64,000 nucleotides of DNA from Larus michahellis (lineage: Eukaryota > Chordata > Aves > Charadriiformes > Laridae), in the NCBI RefSeq assembly GCF_964199755.1, contig NC_133913.1:7480201-7544200 (forward strand), read 5' to 3'. The position numbers and the translations under genes are program-made. The notes beneath the pieces were generated by a model. It was not told the origin of the DNA. It searched no databases and saw only the letters and a program-made list of their open reading frames with translations. Positions 57,274 through 64,000 of this stretch are shown one piece after another; the first letter of the stretch is position 1; every line of letters starts with the position of its first letter.

Positions 57274-58744
57274 ATGCACCTCGGGTATCTTGTCCTTGCT
57301 GCCTTCCTGAGGCAACCACTGGGTAAGCATTGGCTTTGACTGGAGGCATGATTCCCCTTCTTCCCAGGAGACCCTCACCCCCTCAACAGGTCTCTGCAGG
57401 GAGTTGCTCTTGAATTATGGGCAAATGTTGGGAAACACCAGATCGCAAGTGTGGTTTTGCACCTGCTTTCTCAAGATACTGCTGCTACTGATGGAAAAGA
57501 AAAGATGAGACCGAGAAGAAAGAGCTCCTCTCCTGACCATCACAGACCTCTTGCTTTCCTTTTCTCTTGCCACCCATCCACCTCTCTTTGCCTCTCTCTT
57601 CTGATCTCTCTGGGCCCGGTGTTTCGCAGACATATCATTGCAGAAACTCTTTTCCATCTTGAAGTACACCTTTTCTGACCTTGTATCCAAAACACAAATG
57701 TTTTTTGAAAGCTGATGCAGGGACATGAAAGCTCTCTCATGCCACTCACGTTCTTAGGGTGTCCCAGTCTCTCTCCTGGCTGGCACATGTCATGCAGCTT
57801 GCCTGGACTATCCATTCCTCCTGCAAGTCCTCAGTGCCTGGGCTTCCATTGCCCTCTTTTCCTTGACCTCAGAGCCTCCTGAGAGGACAGTTTTGCACCA
57901 TTTTTCTCAAGATGCTCTTCCTGTTTGAAAGGAGAGAGAAGAGATACCTCAGACCTCTTCTGCTGCTCTTCTCTCACCTTCAATGCCTTTCTCTCTGCCT
58001 CTCTCTTCTGATCCACCTGCTCTCACCAAAGAAGATCTCAGCTCTCTCTGCACTCTCATATTTTTCCTTGCCAATGCAAATCAGCAAAACTTGTCAAAGC
58101 TGCCCCAAGGACCCTTATGCTCTCATCCCACTGACAGTAACTGGGTCTCCCATCCTGCCTCCTGGCTGGCTCATGTCTGCCATGGCAAACACTAGGCATG
58201 AAAGGCTGTTCCCTGTTTCAATGGGTAGTAGGAGCAGGAGCAGGGAGGAGGAGCAGGGACACAGCACAGCTCCTCTCAAGTTCCCCACTGAGCTCAGAGC
58301 TCCACGCTGCTGCCCAAAATTCCTCTCTGCTTGCTGTGTCCAGAACTCAGGATTTTCCTCTAAGGCAGATGATAGGGAGCCTTCTATGCTTGCTTTTCAT
58401 ATGTGCTCGTGGTTTGCTTTCCCCTGCTGAGCTGCTGACCTTCACTTTCTTCCAGGCACCATGGGACAGATCACTGTCACCCAGCAAGAAGGACAAGTCA
58501 CAGTGAAGCAGAGAGACACCTTCCAAACAACCTGCACATACCAGACTTCCAACTTTTATGCTTTGCTTTGGTACCAGCAGAGGAAAGGCCAAGGTCCCCA
58601 GCTGGTCTCCCATCAGGCAACTGCTGGCCGCAAGCCCAGTGGCCGTCTCACCACCGTGCTGAACACCATGGAGAAATACAGCCTCCTGCAGCTGGAGGAA
58701 GTCGAGCTCTCTGACAGTGCCTCGTACCTCTGTGCTGTGCAAGA
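57274..58744 (+). CDS. TCR V segment family a, copy 4 (V-a4), intact, hybrid
   Basis: Leader exon 57274-57322 ([17 protein letters not shown]), intron 1133 bases, V exon 58456-58744. Intact V domain: Cys in TTCTYQTS, Trp in [39 protein letters not shown] (Ser for the usual Leu before Tyr). The promoter, leader and first ~570 intron bases match V-a3; from about 57893 (ttttgcaccatttttctcaag) the intron and V exon match V-a1 and V-a2. The gene is therefore a recombinant of two family-a lineages. It would give a TCR V domain; the V-exon sequence is nearest V-a2. Confidence 0.93.
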
Positions 58745-58783
58745 CACAGTGGTGCAGGGAGCTTCCTTGGCTGTGCAAGAACC
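58745..58783 (+). promoter_or_regulatory. 23-spacer recombination signal of V-a4
   Basis: Consensus heptamer CACAGTG (58745-58751), 23-base spacer, nonamer GCAAGAACC (58775-58783). Confidence 0.92.
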
Positions 58784-58789
58784 CAGGGC

Positions 58790-59640
58790 AGGGAGGGGAT
58801 GTGTCTGTGCAAGGCTGAGGGTGAGGGAAGGGGCTGTCAGGTGTCCCCTGGCAGCGCAGCTCCCCCTGTACACCCAGGGGTCTGCAGGACAAGATCCTGT
58901 GATGGAATGTTTTCTGTCCATTCCAGACGTCAATTTATGCAACCATGGACTTAAATATTTGCATACCACACTAAATGAAGGCACAGTCTTCGTATTGCCA
59001 ATGCATTGGAAGTTCTGCTGTCTGATTAAACAGCACACACTTGAACCATTGCATTTATATATTACTATTTATTTGTCTTCACCACTATTAATAACCGCAG
59101 GCAGATCCATCCTCCCCAACACCCACTGGGTTTGCCTTGTCTCAAGATGGGGACACCTTAAAGCTGGTTCCATTGTGGTATTTCCCTCTTGAACATTGTC
59201 CATGGCAGTTGATGTAAAGAGATACTGTACCATTTCTTCACTTAGGCAGATCTCGGCATGGGGCATCCATGGGCCTTCATTCCTCTGTTCTCGTTGGGGA
59301 CATTAAACATTCTAGTGAGAGCTGGTTGGTTCCTCCTGCTCATCTGCTGTGATGAACTGGCACTTTTGGTAGCAAGTGTCCTGGATCTGCTCAGTCACAA
59401 ATGATCAAACTGTGCCTGAGCACTTCTCTCTTACCCTAGAGTGATATTTTCTCCTTTTTGTCCCTGGGCACAGAGGTGGCTCCTCAAGCAAAACATCTCC
59501 ATGAACAGCAGCTGCTGCAGAATGTCTCTGACCTGAGCCCACAGCAGGAGTCCATGAGGTTTTAATGTTCACGTGCAATTGGGTAGGCTAGACCAGGAAA
59601 GCAAGAGCAGGAATGTAGGAATGGAGTTGACCCCAGCCCA
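58790..59640. other. V-a4 3' flank, no gene
   Basis: Copy of 9500-10150 downstream of V-a1 (tggcacttttggtagcaagt). No gene seen. Confidence 0.5.
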
Positions 59641-59689
59641 GGTCAGGCAGTGTCCACACTAGAAGGACGCAGATGCTCATGGATAACTT

Positions 59690-60310
59690 TTATCACCTCG
59701 GTGTCTCCTGCAGGAGGAAAATGGCTGCCACAAGCAAACCGGGACATGTCTGTGCTGTATGGAAGACAAATCTTTGATGCAGGAAATCCATGAACAGACT
59801 AGGACAGAGGCTCTCTGTGACCTGCTAACCACAAATGAGGAAGAACTGTTGGATGATGTAAAGTTCAAGGCCAGCCTTGCCTGCGGTGACCAGGAGACTG
59901 TGGAATTTAAGATCCTCAGAGAACTGACCAAGACAAACAGGACAACTACTGCAATGGATTTCAGGAGAGCACATCTTGAAGTGGCCAGGGATTGACCTGC
60001 TTGGCAAGATGCCCTGGGAAACTTCCCTGGAGCACAGCGGTCCCAGGAGAGCTGGCTAACCTTCAAGGAGAGCCTCCTCAGAGCACAAGGATGGTCCTCT
60101 GCAATGTGGACAAAAGAACGCAGCTGGAGTGGAAAACTGCAAGAGATGTAAAGGGAATCAAGAAAATTGTCTCTGAGCCTATTGGCACCAAAAGGATGAA
60201 TAAGTAGATGTGGGCTTATTGCTTGGTTAAAAAGTGGATCTGGTGACATGTGTCATGGACCTGATGCCTCTTTCTCCTCAGGCCTACCACATGCCTGCAT
60301 GTCCCCACAA
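59690..60310 (+). repeat. CR1 ORF2 endonuclease fragment
   Basis: EALCDLLTTNEEELLDDVKF and LACGDQETVEFKILRE correspond to the end of the CR1 endonuclease domain (LLDLVLTN to SDHEMIEF), with GDQE replacing SDHE. Followed by inter-domain debris. Old copy. Confidence 0.75.
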
Positions 60311-60519
60311 ACTCTATGGGAATGAAGCAGCTCCCACAGTAGAAGAATAAGGAATTAAGGATCTTTTACTACCATATGGACAAACACAAGTTCATGGGAT
60401 CACTTGAGATGCATCCAAGGGCATCCAAGGAGCTGACTGGACAGTATCTACCCAGAGCAAATACTCTTAGGAGCCTTCTCGACATGCATGAAAGGCAAGA
60501 AGGGGATTGGGAGCAGCTG

Positions 60520-60720
60520 ACATGGTCTTACTGAGGACAAATGATGCCTCACCAACCTCATTGCTTTCCATGAGGAGGTGACAGGCACTGTGGGAAGGGG
60601 AGGGGCACTGCCTGGGGTGTGCCTTGACTTCATCAAGGTCTTTGACATAGCCTCATGGGTGCACACCCATACACACAGCAAGGCAAGCACACTCACAGGC
60701 ATGCACACACCCCGATACGT
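60520..60720 (+). repeat. CR1 RT piece and CA-rich run
   Basis: RT-like fragment (VTGTVGRGGALPGVCLDFIK) then a CA-rich run at 60655-60715; duplicate of 24230-24420. Confidence 0.65.
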
Positions 60721-61389
60721 GTGCTGTTGGGGGATTTTTATTGTATCTTTTGAGGCAAATGAAACACATGTTTATGCTTAGATTCAAAAAAAAAAAAACC
60801 ACAAAACAAAACCAACCAACAAACAATGACCAAATGATGAATATATTGGACAGAGTCTTACCACAATATGCAGTTCTACAAGGAGTTTGCAAAGATGAGT
60901 CAGGAGCCAATTCCTGATATACACTGGCAGAAGCACAGGTGCCAACTGTCATAAGTGATCTCCCTAAGGGTTACATAGGGGTGTGGGACCAGTCCCAGCT
61001 CTGTAAAGTCACTGGTGCCTCAGTGATCAGTATTCACAGGGCAGCAGAGTGTGGCACACCTGGGACAAGCCAGACTCCCCACAGGCTGCAAACAATGAGG
61101 CTGGGGCACCCAAAATTATAATAACCCAGTAAGAAAGGCACTCCTCCTCTTCAAAGCATTCCTTAAAAATGTCATTTATTAGTGCTAAGACTAGAAAGAA
61201 AGAGATGATAATATAGGTAACCTTACATCCCTTGAGACGCTGGGAACACTGAGCAGGTCCCATTCACAGAAGTGTTGCCCCATTTTGGTCTGTTGAGTTT
61301 TAGAGCCTTTTCTTCAAAGGAAACAATTCCATTCATCATTTTAACTCTCAAACACCACGACTCTGCCAGTTGCTTATTGCATGTGAACA

Positions 61390-62165
61390 ACTACGGGCAG
61401 CTTTCCCATCCTTGTTTCTTAGGGTGTAAATCAAGGGGGTTGATCAGGGGAGTAAGAAGGATGCAAAGAAGAGCCACTGCTCTGCCTAGTGACCCTTTGG
61501 AGGGGGTTCATGTGTAGGTGGAGACACACGTGCCATAGAAACAGGCCACAGCAGTGAAATGGGAAGCACGGGTTGAGTCAGCTCAGTGCCTGCCTTCTGC
61601 ACAGCAGAGCTACAGGACGATTCTTGCTCTGCACCTGTAGAGAAGTGAGGATGAAGTGGAAGCAGCAGAGGGTCACCTCATCAATACCAAACATGATGAC
61701 ATCCTTGTTGGCAGAAGTGCCAGCACAAGCCGTGTCCAGGAGGGGTGGCAGATGACTGAACTGGTGCATGTGCCTGGGTGCACAGTAAACCAAATGGGAC
61801 ATGATTATTGTAGGCAGAGCACACAGGGAACTGGCCAGTCCTGTCACTGCCACCAGCCAGACGCACACAGCTGATGCGTAATTGCCCGGTAGCACATTGG
61901 GCTGTAGAGAGCCAAGCAGTGGCCACAGGACATGGGAGAAGTACAGCTGGGCCATGCAGCACTGCAAGGAGATGGGTTTGTTCCCTGGCCTGAGGTAGCC
62001 CTCCAGCACCTTTGGAAGGAAGACACTGGAGAAGAAGCTTTTTGTCTTCAGTTGTGCTGAGCTGGACATTGTCAGCTGTATTTCCCTCTTGGTGGAGGAC
62101 ATGGCTGTGGGGATTTCCATCCTTCCACTTGTACACTTTTGTCAAGAAATCTGGATTTACATGCA
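61390..62165 (-). pseudogene. olfactory receptor pseudogene
   Basis: Minus strand encodes FLPKVLEGYLRPGNKPISLQ and CCMAQLYF (TM2 to TM3 with the TM3 Cys). A gap follows where MAYDRY should be, then CVWLVAVTGLASSL, LVYCAPRHMHQFSHLPPLLD and TACAGTSANK (TM4 to extracellular loop 2), and TLCCFHFILTSLQV (TM5). After frame changes comes [19 protein letters not shown] (TM7 and tail). TM1, the MAYDRY region and parts of TM5-TM6 are lost. LPPLLxxAC.DT.NK-like sequence suggests an OR group common in birds, but I do not name it. The 3' part is nearly the same as the fragment at 28499. Confidence 0.87.
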
Positions 62166-62169
62166 GGAA

Positions 62170-63240
62170 ATAAGATATGTAGTGGCTGCCAAGAGACATT
62201 TCTACTGATCAGAAGGGAAGAGATTTACATGTAGAAGAAACCTCTCCTCCCCGAATGGCACCCAGTCCCTGAGCACAGATTTTCTGTGGGGACCAACAAA
62301 GCAGTCACGGGCTCTGCACTTACCTACACCTCTCTTGGAAAGTGCACCCAGTCCCCTCATCCTTGCTGATCTTCTCATTCCCCTGCATGCTCTTTATGGG
62401 AACAATTTGATCTCCCTCAGAAATACACCGTTTCACTGTCCCCATTTCTGTGCTGACTGCCCACAGTTCCCACAGGTTTAGCTCCAGTTTCCAGCCTCAA
62501 CTCATTCAGCAGAATGAGTGACTTGGGAGCATGGGTGACTTGACAGCATGCGAGCTCCTCAGCAGGGTTGGCAGTCCCCGCTCCCTGCCTCTCCAGGCCA
62601 GGACACAGCTCCTTTCCCCAGTATTAGGGAGTTCAAAAGGATGGGGATTGCTTTCTGGGCAGGGAGAAAGGATGAGGAATCTTGTCCACCATGTGCTGGC
62701 CATCCCTGGGTGCAAGTTTCCAATGCGGTGTTGGTGGTGTCTGGGGTGGGACGCAGTCTTCTCTTATGTCCATGTCAATGCCAAATGGACTTGTACAGCC
62801 CATTGACCTGATGCCATGTCAGGCAGGGGCTAAGACCTTGAATCAAACAGGTCCTGAATGAAAGGAACATGAAGCCTGAGGTCGCTGGTGAGTGGAAGGA
62901 CAGACCCTGTGGCTTGCACAAGGAAAGCCAAAGAGCTGACAACTGCTTTGGTCTTTCAGCCTACAAGGACCTTCATGTCCCACACTGGAATCTCGGTCTG
63001 AGTGCCCAGCAACTGCCGCAGGAGGGTACAGACATTAGATTTGAGGCCACATCCACCAAAGCCTAATGCTGTCCCAGAGGGGTGTCGGTCCTCTTTCCGA
63101 CACGGGGTGTCAAGGGTGTATGGAGTTCCTGAGCCCATCTCCCCTCCGGAATGTTTGTCTTCCTGGGCTCAGACCCAACCAGGAGACAGTGCAGCCAAGC
63201 CTTCCCCCACTTCGAGTGTTGTTCCTCACTCCCAGCAGAA
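62170..63240. other. intergenic, partly duplicated
   Basis: 62560-62880 matches 13890-14200 upstream of V-b1. Unlike the V-b1 and V-b2 neighbourhoods there is no keratin gene between the OR pseudogene and the family-b V gene. Nothing else recognised. Confidence 0.45.
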
Positions 63241-63419
63241 GGAAATGAGTGGCTGCTGGTTCCAGCCTCTGGGCTCGGAGAGAGCTCTGGGAAGCTGGTC
63301 CATGTGCTGGGCCAAGGCCCTGCTGCTGTGCCAGGCTGCAGCTGGCGCTGTGCAGGCTGCTTCTTGCTGGAGGACGGGAAGAGTCCATTTCCCAGCTGGG
63401 CAAAGTAGTGCCCCTCCAG

Positions 63420-63592
63420 AGTCCTGAGCGCTCTGAGTCTGGGCGAGCACCCGAGCAGCAACGGCAGAGGGCTGAGCCCCGGGGTGGAGCTGACGGCGGA
63501 CGGCAGGAGCGGAGAGGAGAGGAGGAGGTGGAGAGGAGGCCGCGCGGCTGGAGCAGAGAGCCGAGGCTGGCGGCGGGCAGCGGAGCAGCGGG
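63420..63592 (+). promoter_or_regulatory. GC-rich promoter/5'UTR of V-b3
   Basis: Diverged copy of the CpG-rich block before V-b1 and V-b2. Confidence 0.4.
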
Positions 63593-64000
63593 ATGCTGAG
63601 GTGCTGAGGCGCAGGTCTGGCAGGGCTGGCAGCACTGCTGCAGGGTGCGTGGGGCTGGCGGCAGTGCACGGGGCCAGGGCTGTATCCGGTGGGTTCCCCG
63701 GGGAGCCTAGCTCCAACTCTTCCCTCTCCTTCTTCAACGTGTCTTTCCCCCTCCTGCCTCTCTGCCATCTTTTGTGTCTCCGAGTCTCCCCTTGCTATTT
63801 TCCCAATGTCTTCATCATTTCTGTCGGTAGACCTGCTCTGCATTCATGTCTACCTTTGCATGCACCCTCTCCTTCCCCTGTTCATTCTACAGTTCTTATT
63901 GCCCTCAATATAGTCCTCTGTCCTTTGCTGTAACACCCACTTCCCCTCTTGGTCTTCTCTCTCCATCCATCCATCCATCCACTGATCTGACTTTTATTTA
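63593..64000 (+). pseudogene. TCR V segment family b, copy 3, leader only (V-b3)
   Basis: Leader exon 63593-63644 aligns with V-b1 and V-b2 and keeps the donor gtgcgtgg, but the fifth codon is TGA (MLRC*), so the normal signal peptide is not made. The intron continues to the window end, including a TCCA repeat at 63962-63981. By comparison the V exon would begin about 400 bases or more past the end, so its state is unknown. Confidence 0.75.

Noticed and set aside
1-64000. tRNA, rRNA or other structured RNA genes; TCR D, J or C segments
   Set aside because: None recognised by eye; no 12-spacer signals with J-like FGxG motifs were found, though a proper scan was not possible.

Overview
This is avian nuclear DNA. 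Three things show it: many CR1 LINE copies with the avian-type 3' end (short ATTCTATG-like repeats), feather-type beta-keratin (corneous beta-protein) genes, and T-cell receptor alpha/delta-type V segments with bird-like sequences. The species cannot be fixed from the window.

The window is a tandemly duplicated stretch of a TCR alpha/delta V-gene locus in which V segments (all + strand) alternate with feather beta-keratin genes (all - strand) and decayed olfactory-receptor genes (all - strand). The V segments fall into three families. Family a (V-a1 8248-9491, broken; V-a2 38873-40137; V-a3 44807-47252; V-a4 57274-58783) has a short leader, one intron and a V exon ending in YLCAVQD or YLCAVRD. 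Family b (V-b1 15312-16527; V-b2 31692-32836; V-b3 leader only from 63593, broken) has a GC-rich promoter and a V exon ending in YYCALGD. Family c (18594-19485, one stop codon; plus a relic at 56505-56612) ends in YFCALS. Every V exon present is followed by a recombination signal with a 23-base spacer. Four beta-keratin genes lie between them (K1 12042-12344, K2 29935-30237, K3 49048-49353, K4 52238-52552), with a 3'UTR remnant of a fifth near 41640-42010.

Layout. 1-5170: an old minus-strand CR1 split by a full-length CR1 (545-5148) whose ORF2 is open. 5171-8160: minisatellite and CR1 debris. 8160-16990: V-a1, OR relic, K1, V-b1. 17000-23900: family c V pseudogene and an OR pseudogene. 23900-33260: CR1 bits, a solo LTR, CA-rich DNA, OR fragment, K2, V-b2. 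34800-42480: V-a2, with a 5'-truncated CR1 carrying a nested solo LTR in its upstream region, keratin remnant, CA-rich DNA. 42480-49900: inverted CR1, V-a3 (solo LTR in its intron), K3. 50303-52105: a truncated class II endogenous retrovirus abutting K4. 53900-64000: CR1 pieces, V-a4, OR pseudogene, start of V-b3.

How the parts work together: the V segments would be joined to J segments outside the window by RAG recombination in developing T cells. If joining is deletional, keratin and OR genes downstream of the chosen V are removed from that chromosome. Keratin genes would be expressed in feather or skin epidermis from their own TATA promoters on the opposite strand.
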